A stretch of DNA of 64,000 nt from an uncultured Muribaculaceae bacterium (GTDB taxonomy: Bacteria; Bacteroidota; Bacteroidia; Bacteroidales; Muribaculaceae). The position numbers and the translations under genes are program-made. Of the stretch, positions 26,546 to 34,694 are shown one piece after another. The notes beneath the pieces were generated by a model, which saw only the letters and a list, made by a program, of their open reading frames with translations, was not told the origin of the DNA and did no database searches. The stretch is from positions 1-64,000 of the forward strand of contig CAJUCW010000009.1 in assembly GCA_910585275.1 (NCBI GenBank), given 5' to 3'. Within the stretch, counting starts at the first letter, position 1. Each line of letters begins with the position of its first letter.

Positions 26546-27232
26546 TCAGAAAGTCACTCCCAAAGTGAAAATGGTAAGGGTGGCTGGATTTGCCTTCCAG
26601 ATGGCTTCTGCGGCAGAGATTAGGGTGGCCCCGGTGGTGCATACGTCGTCAACGAGAAGAACGCCTTTCCCCTCGATTGGCGTCGTGTCGGTCACTTTGA
26701 ATATTCCGGAAGTGTTTTCGAGGCGTTGTTCGCGGCTCAGCAAAGTCTGGGTGCGGTGTGTGCGTCGGGCTCTCAGGGCGGTCGATACGGGGAGGCCGGT
26801 GGCTTCACCGATTCCGCGGGCTATGTGGTGGGTCTGGTTGTAGCCCCGTTTGGCTTGTTTGAAGAAATGCATCGGCACAGGCACCACCACGTCGGTGTCC
26901 GAGAAAAATCCCGTGGGATACAATTCGGAAGCCGCGAGATTTCCCAGCATATTGCCGATGGCCGGGAAATGACGGTATTTCATGTCTTGTATCAGTTTCG
27001 ACAACGCCGAATCGCGGGTGTAGAAGAAATGCCCCGTGGCCCGTTCGAACCGGAACTGACCGGCGAAACGCTCTTCCATCGGGTTGAGGTCGCGGCGGTG
27101 GTAGCCCGTGCGGGGAAGCATACCCAGGCAATGCGTGCAGGCGAAGCGTTCGTGTGGCGCGAGCGGGGCCCCGCAAACGTGGCATTCCGGAGGGAATATG
27201 AAATTGGTGAGGTGAGTGAGCAGGTCTCTCAT
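26546..27232 (-). CDS. comF: ComF family phosphoribosyltransferase-like protein
   Basis: A 228-residue protein with an N-terminal zinc ribbon (CHVCGAPL and CTHCLGML, about residues 18-38) and a C-terminal PRTase domain with DVVVPVPMHFFKQAKRGYNQTHHIARGI and the PRPP loop VLLVDDVCTTGATL. Relatives (ComFC, GntX) act in DNA uptake or interbacterial competence functions; the substrate is unknown. The ATG overlaps the recX stop by 4 nt (ATGA), so the two are translationally coupled. Confidence 0.92.
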   Translation of the reverse strand: MRDLLTHLTNFIFPPECHVCGAPLAPHERFACTHCLGMLPRTGYHRRDLNPMEERFAGQFRFERATGHFFYTRDSALSKLIQDMKYRHFPAIGNMLGNLAASELYPTGFFSDTDVVVPVPMHFFKQAKRGYNQTHHIARGIGEATGLPVSTALRARRTHRTQTLLSREQRLENTSGIFKVTDTTPIEGKGVLLVDDVCTTGATLISAAEAIWKANPATLTIFTLGVTF

Positions 27233-27711
27233 TTAAGCAGCTCCTTGATGGCCTTTGTGGCAAGGTCTGACTCGAAACCCCGCGACAGGATATGGCGGAA
27301 AAGTTTTATACGGTTTTCCCGACCTTCGGGGCCGGTGAGGTCAAGCCCCCTCGACTTTGCCGCCGCCACTCTGCGCAATGCATCGAGATAATCTTTCTCT
27401 TCGATGGCTTCGAGCCCTTGGGCTATATCCCGGGGGCTGATCCGTTTGGCTGCGAGTGCGAGCTTTATTTTGTTGCGTCCCCAGGAAGAGAAACGGCATT
27501 TGTCGCGGGAGAAACTGCGGGCGAAGCGTGCATTGTCGATAAAACTTTCCCGTGTGAGCGATTCGATTATTTTCTGCACCTCTCCCGATGCCAGCCCGAG
27601 CCGATAGAGTTTCTGCCTGATGTCGGCTTCGCACTGTTCGGAACGAGCGCAAAGGTCTGCCATGCGGATTCTTGCCGCTTCCGGTGTGACTGTTTTGTTG
27701 AATGGAGACAT
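27229..27711 (-). CDS. recX: RecX recombination regulator
   Basis: A 160-residue helical protein of the RecX family, which binds RecA filaments and limits recombination. Evidence: ARIRMADLCARSEQCEADIRQKL, SLTRESFIDNARFARSFSRDKCRFSSWGRNKIKLAL (the conserved central block with F-x-D-x-x-F-A), and the three-helix repeat pattern to the end. It starts 13 nt after prmC and overlaps comF by 4 nt. recA itself is not in the window. Confidence 0.92.
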   Translation of the reverse strand: MSPFNKTVTPEAARIRMADLCARSEQCEADIRQKLYRLGLASGEVQKIIESLTRESFIDNARFARSFSRDKCRFSSWGRNKIKLALAAKRISPRDIAQGLEAIEEKDYLDALRRVAAAKSRGLDLTGPEGRENRIKLFRHILSRGFESDLATKAIKELLK

Positions 27712-27724
27712 GGCTTGATGTGTT

Positions 27725-28570
27725 TTATTTATGGCGGTTACACTTTATGAATCTGTCTTTCCCGTAGGAGTCTTTTAATACCGATACCGCATCGAACCCT
27801 TTCCCTGCTAAAAGGTCGGCGAGTTCGCCGGCATGCTTCGGGTTTATTTCGAAGTAAAGCCGACCCCCCGGGGCAAGAGCGTCGGCGGCTATGCCCGCTA
27901 TGCGCCTGTAAAAGACGAGAGGGTCAGAATCCGGCACGAACAAAGCTGAATGAGGTTCATAGTCAAGCACGTTAGGCTCCATGTCTTTCTTTTCGCATTC
28001 GTCGATGTAGGGAGGGTTGCTTACGATGATGTCGAGACTGTAGCTTTCGGGTTGCCACTCGAATATGTCGGCATTGATGAATCGTACGTTGGCTTTCAGG
28101 TTCATTGCATTCTCTTTAGCCACCTTAATGGCTGCCTCCGACACGTCGAGGGCTTCCACCAGTGGGAAGCGCAGTGTGCGGCAAAGGGCTATGGCTATGC
28201 ATCCCGAACCGGTGGCTATGTCGAGCACCCGGAGGTCGGCCGTTTCGCCCGCGTCGTCGGCTATTATATCGACAAGTTCGTCGGTTTCCGGACGGGGTAT
28301 GAGCACGTCGGGCGTGACATGTAGGTCCATCCCATGGAAACGGGCTTCGCCGGTGACATACTGTATGGGTTCATGTTTGAGCAGCCGATTAAGGATGGCA
28401 TCGATTTCCGATTTCACAAAAGGCGACAAGAGGTCGGGTTCATGAATTATCATGCCGGTGGTGTCCCATCCCTTAACGTAATGGAATATAATCCGGATGA
28501 TGGCTTCCGTCTCGCGGTTGCCATAAATGGGGCGCAACGCGTCCCGCAATTTTTTAAGCGTATCTCGCAT
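27725..28570 (-). CDS. prmC: Peptide chain release factor N5-glutamine methyltransferase
   Basis: A 281-residue enzyme methylating the GGQ glutamine of release factors. Visible: N-terminal helical domain, HEPIQYVTGEARFHGMDLHVTPDVLIPRPETDELVD (release-factor binding and SAM region), the SAM motif VLDIATGSGCIAIAL, and the catalytic NPPY in DIIVSNPPYIDE. Length is normal. It is the first gene of prmC-recX-comF and has a promoter back to back with that of the tRNA. Confidence 0.96.
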   Translation of the reverse strand: MRDTLKKLRDALRPIYGNRETEAIIRIIFHYVKGWDTTGMIIHEPDLLSPFVKSEIDAILNRLLKHEPIQYVTGEARFHGMDLHVTPDVLIPRPETDELVDIIADDAGETADLRVLDIATGSGCIAIALCRTLRFPLVEALDVSEAAIKVAKENAMNLKANVRFINADIFEWQPESYSLDIIVSNPPYIDECEKKDMEPNVLDYEPHSALFVPDSDPLVFYRRIAGIAADALAPGGRLYFEINPKHAGELADLLAGKGFDAVSVLKDSYGKDRFIKCNRHK

Positions 28571-28649
28571 AACGGCATTGACGAAAAAAGTAGCCCGATG
28601 CGTCTCTGGTTTTCAATTGAAACAGGAACTCCACCTGGTATATTTGAAA

Positions 28650-28681
28650 CAAAATTAGAGATAAAAAGATAAAAAAACAAA
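28650..28681 (-). promoter_or_regulatory. Bacteroidota promoter of prmC-recX-comF
   Basis: Minus-strand TAATTTTG (28657-28650) with TTTG (28681-28678) 20 nt upstream; about 70 nt of leader to prmC. Confidence 0.65.
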
Positions 28682-28686
28682 AAATA

Positions 28687-28718
28687 TTTGGAAATTTACG
28701 GAAAAGGCAGTAAATTTG
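28687..28718 (+). promoter_or_regulatory. Bacteroidota promoter of the tRNA gene
   Basis: TAAATTTG (28711-28718, followed by C) with TTTG (28687-28690) 20 nt upstream. It starts only 5 nt from the divergent prmC promoter. Confidence 0.72.
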
Positions 28719-28794
28719 CACTCGCAAAACGGAAATGTCTTCTGACATTCGCTGATAATCCGGCGGAAATCATTGATAGGCATAACCGAAGCGG

Positions 28795-28868
28795 GGTCCT
28801 ATAGCTCAGTTGGTCAGAGCACCTGACTCATAATCAGGGAGTCCTTGGTTCAAGCCCAAGTGGGACCA
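28795..28868 (+). tRNA. tRNA with CAT anticodon (elongator Met, or Ile2)
   Basis: A full cloverleaf: acceptor GGTCCTA/TGGGACC (7 bp, one G-U), D arm GCTC/GAGC, anticodon arm CCTGA-CTCATAA-TCAGG with anticodon CAT, variable loop GAGTC, T arm CTTGG-TTCAAGC-CCAAG, discriminator A. The 3' CCA is not encoded. The anticodon stem lacks the GGG/CCC of initiator tRNA, so it is elongator Met or the lysidine-modified Ile2; I cannot separate these two. It marks the left edge of the AT-richer accessory stretch. Confidence 0.95.
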
Positions 28869-28881
28869 CTTCTTAAAAATC

Positions 28882-28917
28882 AAGCAGTTACGAATCAAAC
28901 CGTAGCTGCTTTTCTTT
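28882..28917 (+). terminator. tRNA terminator
   Basis: AAGCAGTTACG and CGTAGCTGCTT (one G-U pair) form an 11-bp stem with an 8-nt loop at 28882-28911, followed by a T-rich tail, 13 nt after the tRNA. Confidence 0.82.
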
Positions 28918-29193
28918 TGCTTTGAACACAAATCTGAACACAACTCCGAGCCAACTCATTTCAGCCGCCAATGGCAGGTGACTGTGTTCATGCTTTTGTG
29001 TTCAAATTCTGTGTTCAAACTATGGCTGAGGAAAAGAAAATAATAAGGGAGAATGCTTTTTCTTTTGCCCAGCCTACATACCTATATATTGGTTTATGTT
29101 TATCCGGGCATATATAAAGCCCGAACCAAACCAAAATTATGGCTTAGGAAAGGATAAACAAGCGCATTTAATCGTTTAGTCGCCGATTTTTAG
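28918..29193. other. Gene-free stretch with five TGTGTTC/GAACACA boxes
   Basis: No gene is seen between the tRNA terminator and the LuxR gene promoter. 28921-28943 holds two GAACACA boxes and 28983-29019 holds three TGTGTTC boxes, the outer doublets being near inverted copies of each other. They could be binding sites of a lost integrase or another protein. The rest is unremarkable. Confidence 0.5.
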
Positions 29194-29221
29194 TAACTTT
29201 GTACTTGGAAGACAGTTTCAG

Positions 29222-29977
29222 ATGAAAACGACCGACGATTTCTTCATACCTGATAATGAGGTCAAGCTCCCGGAGGAACTTGATTACAGCTGTGTGGATG
29301 AATACATCCGCTCGGCAGAGGCGTTTTCTCGCTCCACATATCAGAGCGTCTATATCATCGACTATTTCAAGCAGAATTTCCTGTATGTGTCGCCAAATCC
29401 GATGTTCCTGTGCGGTTTGACACCCGAACAGGTGATGAAACTGGGCTATCGCTTCTATCTGGAATATGTGCCTGAGGATGAACAGCAGTTTTTGATTGAT
29501 CTGAACGAGGCGGGATTTTCATTTCACAATACAATTCCGGTTAAAGAGCGCAAGGACTGGTATATCTCATACGACTTTAACATACTTAACGGAGGCAGGA
29601 AGATTCTCGTTAATCACAAACTCACTCCCCTTGTATTGACTTCCGATGGTCGTATATGGCTTGCGCTCTGTGTTGTGTCTGCATCTACCCACACATCGCC
29701 CGGTCATATTGAGATGCACCGTGTAGGTACTCCGGATTATTTTGAATACAACCGAAACACACGCAGATGGGATAAGCGGCAGATGCCGACTCTTACCGAC
29801 GGGGAAAAGGCGGTTCTCACTCTGTCAATTCAGGGATACACCATGTCGGAGATTGCCGACCGAATATGCCTGTCGCCCGACACCATCAAGAAATACCGCC
29901 AGCGCATATTTGAGAAACTTGATGTGCGCAATATCTCCGAAGCCATCGTTGCAGCTACAAATAACAAGCTACTCTAA
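29222..29977 (+). CDS. LuxR-type transcriptional regulator with PAS-like sensor
   Basis: A 251-residue protein. The N-terminal half has a PAS look (SVYIIDYFKQNFLYVSPNPMFLCGLTPEQVMKLGYRFYLEYVPEDE, about 43-88). The C-terminal half is a LuxR/GerE helix-turn-helix: LTDGEKAVLTLSIQGYTMSEIADRICLSPDTIKKYRQRIFEKLDVRNISEAIVAA. TAACTTTG at 29194-29201 is a -7 box giving a short leader. It converges on the 177-residue gene with a 9-bp overlap of ends. It is the only regulator in the cluster with the mirror promoter at 31.8 kb and so its likely controller (inference). Confidence 0.88.
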   Translation: MKTTDDFFIPDNEVKLPEELDYSCVDEYIRSAEAFSRSTYQSVYIIDYFKQNFLYVSPNPMFLCGLTPEQVMKLGYRFYLEYVPEDEQQFLIDLNEAGFSFHNTIPVKERKDWYISYDFNILNGGRKILVNHKLTPLVLTSDGRIWLALCVVSASTHTSPGHIEMHRVGTPDYFEYNRNTRRWDKRQMPTLTDGEKAVLTLSIQGYTMSEIADRICLSPDTIKKYRQRIFEKLDVRNISEAIVAATNNKLL

Positions 29978-30502
29978 ATTCTTGCACAGATAAAAACGGG
30001 GAAAATGTTTAACATCGCGCCCGACGGCGATGTTGGCTGCTATACGTGCGCATATATGTGCTGCGGTTTTGAGTGCCGCACTGCTCGTCACGCTGTTCCT
30101 TATGTCGGATAATGAATCACGCAACCAATCGCAACCAGCTACATTCCAGAAAGCACAGTACCCTGCCATATATGTTGCCACCCATTGCCGGAGGTCAGGC
30201 TTGCATAATATATCCCTTTCATCATCGGGCATAACTACAATCGCACCGGCTCCATTAACAAAATCGAATGGCAGTATTAAAGGAATGTCTGTTACCTTTG
30301 ACATACAAGGACTACCTTCGTTGACATTCTCGGCAATAACATCGAAATTGCTTATCGCAGGCTGCTTATCAGAGGAAGATATTATTTGAATGGACTCAAA
30401 GCCCAACTGTTGAAGTTCGACCTTGATGCAGTCAATAAACTCGGTTGCTCCAACGACTGCAATTCGGCAGTCTGCAATCCGGCGTTTTTCTTCGCTTGTC
30501 AT
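29969..30502 (-). CDS. Hypothetical protein with Rossmann-like start
   Basis: A 177-residue soluble protein I do not recognise. The start ADCRIAVVGATEFIDCIKVELQQLGFESIQIIS reads like a strand-glycine loop-helix of a Rossmann fold, as in ThiF/E1-like adenylyltransferases, but the GxGxxG is not intact, and no catalytic Cys or Asp motif is clear. The second half (GYCAFWNVAGCDWLRDSL, TAAHICARIAANIAVG) is helical, like the ends of ThiF-type proteins. It follows the DUF6624 lipoprotein gene by 10 nt on the same strand, so the two are probably co-transcribed. The functional guess is weak. Confidence 0.6.
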   Translation of the reverse strand: MTSEEKRRIADCRIAVVGATEFIDCIKVELQQLGFESIQIISSSDKQPAISNFDVIAENVNEGSPCMSKVTDIPLILPFDFVNGAGAIVVMPDDERDILCKPDLRQWVATYMAGYCAFWNVAGCDWLRDSLSDIRNSVTSSAALKTAAHICARIAANIAVGRDVKHFPRFYLCKNLE

Positions 30503-30512
30503 TGGTTCGTAT

Positions 30513-31733
30513 TTAATGACGACTCATTATATTGATGTATTCTTGTAATGTACACATTCCCATAGAAACTCTGCGTTCATCAACGTTTTCAGGTTCAAAT
30601 ATGGGAGCCGGCACAAATACACCATTTTCATCAATATTCCCCTGAGAACCATATAACTGCAATTTGCCGGACCAACAAGCAATCCTGTCCTGCATTACAG
30701 CTATAAGTTCGCCACGGATTTTTCCTTTATGTGCTGCTTCTATAAATTTAGGCAGATATTTTTGTTGAAGTTCAAGAGAACTATGCTGTATAACAGCCCA
30801 AAGAACTTCATTCTCCTCCCCAAAATCCAGATTGTAGTTCTCCAATATGTCGCATACCCGTATAAGATTTATGCTGTCATTATGCCAAATCTCCCGGCCT
30901 ATCTGCTGATGCAGAATGGTGTCTTGAGGATGTTCCTGCCAAGCAGTAACAATTCTGTTGCGAGGCTCCTGATCCAATTTGAGTATTTCTTTCAATTCAG
31001 CCCGTATGTCATTTGTTGTCCTGCGATATTCTATTTGCAATCCAGCTCTATAATTGTCAAAGACAATATTCCTTCTACTGTCAATCCAGTTAGCGAGAAT
31101 ATCATCATAAGTATGGTCAAGGAGATTGCCTTTGCTCGCCCAATGCCACGGTTGAAAGTCCATTGATACTGTTTTAGGAGTCATGGATTGGAAAATATGC
31201 AGGCAAGCCATAGGTGTTGAACCATAATGCAATTTATCCACAACGATTAGAGTACCGTTCCTTTTATCTGCAAAAGTATTTGAATAAATTTCATAAGGTT
31301 TTCTATCACCTTCGTGTATATCATCATCCCATACCCATGCGGTTCCAGGGATTGAATCATTAAGGTTATAGGAAACGGCAGTAGGCTTGACATCACGATA
31401 ATCTTTAGGCAACTCCACCCACATGGTATTTTCCAGCGGAGCATAGAAATAGACAGTGCTGTTTTCAAGACCGCATACTTTCAGGATACGGGCAATATAT
31501 TTTCCCGCATCCTTGTGAAATGATAAAGAATCAGCACAACTGATGATAGTCATTGCAGGATTAAGGACATGATTCCCAAAGCTGAACCTTAGAGTAGAGT
31601 CGGAGTTTACAATATCGCCTGCAACTCCAGAGAATGACCATTTCTCATTAGAGAATGTAATGGGTTTCGGGCTCGAACACGATGTTATCCAGAGAATTGA
31701 CAACATCAAAAGTATTTTCATTAGATTGTTCAT
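30513..31733 (-). CDS. DUF6624-type lipoprotein
   Basis: A 406-residue lipoprotein: ILLMLSILWITSC is the signal and lipobox (Cys19). The N-terminal 230 residues are unrecognised. The C-terminal part, from ELKEILKLDQEPRNRIV through LPKFIEAAHKGKIRGELIAVMQDRIAC to GKLQLYGSQGNIDENG and VPAPIFEPENVDERRVSMGM, matches DUF6624, whose hallmark is the D-R ... QLYGTQ string. Function of that domain is unknown. It is divergent from a TonB-type receptor gene, with a mirror-symmetric promoter between them. Confidence 0.78.
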   Translation of the reverse strand: MNNLMKILLMLSILWITSCSSPKPITFSNEKWSFSGVAGDIVNSDSTLRFSFGNHVLNPAMTIISCADSLSFHKDAGKYIARILKVCGLENSTVYFYAPLENTMWVELPKDYRDVKPTAVSYNLNDSIPGTAWVWDDDIHEGDRKPYEIYSNTFADKRNGTLIVVDKLHYGSTPMACLHIFQSMTPKTVSMDFQPWHWASKGNLLDHTYDDILANWIDSRRNIVFDNYRAGLQIEYRRTTNDIRAELKEILKLDQEPRNRIVTAWQEHPQDTILHQQIGREIWHNDSINLIRVCDILENYNLDFGEENEVLWAVIQHSSLELQQKYLPKFIEAAHKGKIRGELIAVMQDRIACWSGKLQLYGSQGNIDENGVFVPAPIFEPENVDERRVSMGMCTLQEYINIMSRH

Positions 31734-31754
31734 AATATTTTGGTTTAATCTGCT

Positions 31755-31870
31755 GCAAAATTATAACTATAACTTCATGTGTGCCATACCCAAAAGTGTA
31801 TGATTTTATCTCCAAACTCATTTGTACACTTTTGGGTATGGCATGAAATTTTTAACGGCTGTAATTTTGC
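31755..31870. promoter_or_regulatory. Mirror-symmetric divergent promoter with 19-bp perfect inverted repeat
   Basis: Arms at 31782-31800 and 31825-31843 are a perfect 19-bp inverted repeat (TGCCATACCCAAAAGTGTA) with a 24-nt centre. Identical -7 boxes TAATTTTGC lie at 31862-31870 (plus) and 31763-31755 (minus). Each box is exactly 18 nt outside its arm; the whole has one centre of symmetry at 31812.5. No TTTG -33 sits at normal spacing; the arm fills that place, which suggests activation by a protein bound to the arms. Start codons follow at 31896 and 31733. Confidence 0.85.
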
Positions 31871-31895
31871 ATCAGAAATCAAAAACAACACGAAT

Positions 31896-33992
31896 ATGAA
31901 AGCAATAGTAGTTATTTTCTTCGTGGCCCTATTACCATTTTGGGCTTCGGGACAGACATTAGATGAGGATACAATTACCTCATCCCACTATTTGGATGAA
32001 ATAGTGGTAGAGGCAGACATGCAAAGAACTTCAGCCAAATCATCCACGTATCTCCCCGGAAAAAATCAAAAAAATGCCGCACAAAATGCCGTTTCCCTGC
32101 TTGGTCTGATGTCGATCCCTGAGATTGATATTGACCCCGTCTCCAATGCAGTCAGGACTGCGGCTGGTGAGAATGTATCTATCTTTATAGATTATGTTCC
32201 GGCAACAAAAGAGGATTTGCAGGGAATGAAGACTACCGATGTCAAAAAGGTGGAGTATTATCATTATCCAAGTGATCCCCGTTTTCAGAACGCCCGATAT
32301 GCCATCAATTTCATCATGCAGAAATATGAGTGGGGAGGATATACCAAAATCAATGCAGACAAGAGTTTCGGCGTAAACCGGACAGAAGCATATTTATATT
32401 CCAAAATGACATATAAGTCGATGACATTCGACATATATGCCCGGGAGTATTATATGACAAACAGACACAACGGTGTTTCCACAATTGAGAAATTCCGTTT
32501 TACAGACTTGTTTGGGAACGGCCCAATGAATGTCGAGCGTACTACCGAAACTGACGCTTCAAAATTTCGCAATAACATCAATGATGTTTCATTCAGAGCG
32601 TTATACAACAAAGAAAAAATCCAGATATCCAATGTTGTAGGAGTGAATTACTCAAAAACGCCAGTGAGCGAACAATTCAACAGTCTTAAATATTCATCGG
32701 AATTGTTCAATGGTTCTGAATCAAGAGCAAATACGTGGGGGAACAATATGACTTTGACATATACCGGAGATTATTTTTTCGTTCTGCCTCGAAATCTATC
32801 CCTTTCCATGTATGCTATGTTCAGATACGGGAATAATAGAAATAATTCTGATTACTCGATAGATGACGGCTTAGAAATAGTAAACAATGCCTCTGAAAAA
32901 TCCTATAACGGAATATTCGCGCCAACACTGGCATGGAACATAAACGGCCATAATTCGCTATCCTTTTTCGGAAGTGCCAACTGGCTGAAAGACAATATCC
33001 ATTATTTCGGTGATTCTCAATCCAGACAGAAATATATAGTATCGAACTACCGTGTTGGTACTCATTATGACATTTTTTATGATAAATGGCAGGCTGGTAT
33101 GGATTTTGGCTGGAACTGGGAACGGAATAACATATCGGGGAATAGATTAAACAAATCATATCTTAATGCTTCAGTATATGCTTCATACAATCCTGCCGAC
33201 AGGATGCAGCTGTCTCTCGCTTACAATATAAATGAAGATGTACCGAGTGCGATGGAAAAAAGTCCTAACCGGCTGCAACAAGATGAACTTCTATGGTATC
33301 AAGGCAATCCGGAGCTTAAAAACACACTTAACCAGAATGCCAACTTTCAATACCTGTGGCTTATCTCAAACAAATGGCAAATTGCAGCAGGCGGTATCTA
33401 TGCGTGGCTTAACAATCGCAGAGTTTCTTATTATTCTCCGTCTGGTCCTGACGGAACAATGTTGAGACAATATATCAACAACGGCAGCCACCGGAACGGA
33501 GCTATCATGGTAAGTGCTTCCGCCAGATTTCTTAACGGTAATTTGGTTGCAAAGGTAAGCCCCCAAATATGGTTTAAGAAAACCACAGGCGAATACGCTC
33601 TGACGCGAAATGAGTTTATTTGTAGTCTTAATCTTTCATATTATTTTAAGAACTTCTATGTATCAGGATTCTATAAAACACCAAATTATAATATTGAAGA
33701 ACAAAGTGGAATGGAGGTTTACGAACCCTCGCAATATAATATTGAGATTGGCTGGGGTAATGGAGTATGGAACCTTTCTGCGACTGCAAACAATTTCCTG
33801 CGCTCAAACTGGGAATCAACCCGACAGACTCTGTCAGGAGAATACTACTCTATGCGTAAATATGTTTACAGTCCCGACAAGCACATGCGGTTTTCAATTT
33901 CTGCCACATATACTTTTGGATATGGTAAAACGGTTGACCGTAACAATGAAGTAAGTGGGTCAGGATCAGCAGAGAGCGCTATATTGAAATAA
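31896..33992 (+). CDS. TonB-dependent receptor-like outer-membrane barrel protein
   Basis: A 698-residue outer-membrane protein. The ATG at 31896 gives a signal peptide (AIVVIFFVALLPFWASGQ); a longer frame upstream would cover the promoter. Next is a plug-like domain (LDEIVVEADMQRTSAKSSTYLP, NVSIFIDYVPATKEDLQGM, VKKVEYYHYPSDPRFQNARYAINFIMQ), followed by a 22-strand-type barrel rich in aromatic strands, ending MRFSISATYTFGYGK. It has no CarboxypepD-like start and no SusD partner, so it belongs to the outer-membrane beta-barrel family of TonB-type receptors rather than SusC. Substrate unknown; a peptide or metal complex is possible. Confidence 0.85.
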   Translation: MKAIVVIFFVALLPFWASGQTLDEDTITSSHYLDEIVVEADMQRTSAKSSTYLPGKNQKNAAQNAVSLLGLMSIPEIDIDPVSNAVRTAAGENVSIFIDYVPATKEDLQGMKTTDVKKVEYYHYPSDPRFQNARYAINFIMQKYEWGGYTKINADKSFGVNRTEAYLYSKMTYKSMTFDIYAREYYMTNRHNGVSTIEKFRFTDLFGNGPMNVERTTETDASKFRNNINDVSFRALYNKEKIQISNVVGVNYSKTPVSEQFNSLKYSSELFNGSESRANTWGNNMTLTYTGDYFFVLPRNLSLSMYAMFRYGNNRNNSDYSIDDGLEIVNNASEKSYNGIFAPTLAWNINGHNSLSFFGSANWLKDNIHYFGDSQSRQKYIVSNYRVGTHYDIFYDKWQAGMDFGWNWERNNISGNRLNKSYLNASVYASYNPADRMQLSLAYNINEDVPSAMEKSPNRLQQDELLWYQGNPELKNTLNQNANFQYLWLISNKWQIAAGGIYAWLNNRRVSYYSPSGPDGTMLRQYINNGSHRNGAIMVSASARFLNGNLVAKVSPQIWFKKTTGEYALTRNEFICSLNLSYYFKNFYVSGFYKTPNYNIEEQSGMEVYEPSQYNIEIGWGNGVWNLSATANNFLRSNWESTRQTLSGEYYSMRKYVYSPDKHMRFSISATYTFGYGKTVDRNNEVSGSGSAESAILK

Positions 33993-34056
33993 AAATAGTT
34001 TAATTATATATGCAAGAAGGCAGACAACCCCGGCAGTGATGTCGGGGACTTGACAA

Positions 34057-34103
34057 AACGCCACCGAGAGAGTCTTTTGTAGCTCTCGGTCGCGTTGGGT
34101 TTT
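34057..34103. terminator. Bidirectional terminator-like hairpin
   Basis: AACGC and ACCGAGAG pair with CTCTCGGT and GCGTT (one C/C mismatch) across 34057-34096. T-runs follow on both sides: TTTT on the plus side near 34100 and GCGTTTTGT on the minus side. It can serve the receptor gene and the minus-strand remnant at 34102. Confidence 0.7.
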
Positions 34104-34272
34104 AATAGCCTTCAGGCAATGGAGGTTTGGCGTCTGCGGGGATATGTGGATTTGCCCGCATACCCTTTATTGCTTGGACTTCTCCGGGTGTCAACCGTCG
34201 TTCCCGTGAATGAGGTAGCGGGAATCTGTCGATTTCTGCTTCTTTTTTGTAAACTTTCCTATAAGAAACTGT
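34102..34272 (-). pseudogene. 3' remnant of an unknown gene
   Basis: A 56-codon open stretch on the minus strand has a protein-like end (EAEIDRFPLPHSRERRL, then LTPGEVQAIKGMRANPHIP, ending PPLPEGY and a TAA stop), followed at once by a hairpin terminator. There is no good start: an in-frame stop lies at 34273-34275 and the only ATG is late. I read it as the tail of a disrupted gene; a short real gene with a TTG start is the alternative. Confidence 0.4.
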
Positions 34273-34423
34273 TTAAAATTTATTTTGTCTTGTCATTGAG
34301 GTCTTTGTCAACATCTTTATGATATTTATTCAGTCATTATGGAACCCCATAACTCCATCATAAATATCAAAAATCTGCCTGACAAATCCTCTCGATTCCT
34401 TCGACAAATAAATTTAAACAGTT
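34265..34423. repeat. Nested inverted repeat, MITE-like or structured element
   Basis: GAAACTGTTTAAAATTTATTTTGTC at the left edge (34265-34289) is complementary, with small gaps, to 34403-34423 at the right edge. Inside, GATATTTAT near 34321 pairs with ATAAATATC near 34360, and ATGG/CCAT form the tip. No gene is inside. The outer motif AACTGTTTAAATTT recurs in the 49-nt palindrome at 46311. Confidence 0.45.
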
Positions 34424-34509
34424 AAAAAAAATCATTTTGTTATTTTGCCGGTATAGAAATCTCGCGATTTTTATCTAAATTTGTAAGCAGCAACTCATTA
34501 TAACATAAT

Positions 34510-34656
34510 ATGACGATTGACGATATAAAGGCATTGATTGCGGCGGATGAGTCGCGGACTCTGGAGTTGAAGAAGACTACCGGCGAACTGAAAGACGGTA
34601 TGCATGCGGCGTGTGCGTTTCTCAACATCGAAATGTACCAAAAATACTTAAATTAA
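34510..34656 (+). pseudogene. Truncated 5' copy of the AlbA_2-type gene at 36410
   Basis: It encodes 48 residues: the first 39 (MTIDDIKALIAADESRTLE and onward to CAFLN) repeat the start of the gene at 36413 with one change (K for R), then a foreign tail of nine residues and a stop. The 118-bp DNA match (34510-34627 against 36413-36530) has only 3 mismatches. A -7 box TAAATTTG at 34476-34483 suggests that this fragment keeps the original promoter. Confidence 0.85.
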
Positions 34657-34694
34657 ATAAAGTTACTGATTAATAATTAAATAAGGATATAAAT

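Noticed and set aside
28795..28868. Initiator tRNA-Met
   Set aside because: The anticodon stem lacks the three G-C pairs typical of initiator tRNA; the first pair of the acceptor is a normal G-C.
31779..31895. N-terminal extension of the TonB-type receptor
   Set aside because: It would cover the mirror-symmetric promoter, and the signal peptide begins at the ATG at 31896.
34095..34322. Plus-strand 75-residue reading frame
   Set aside because: It covers a terminator and the minus-strand remnant, and its translation has no protein-like pattern.
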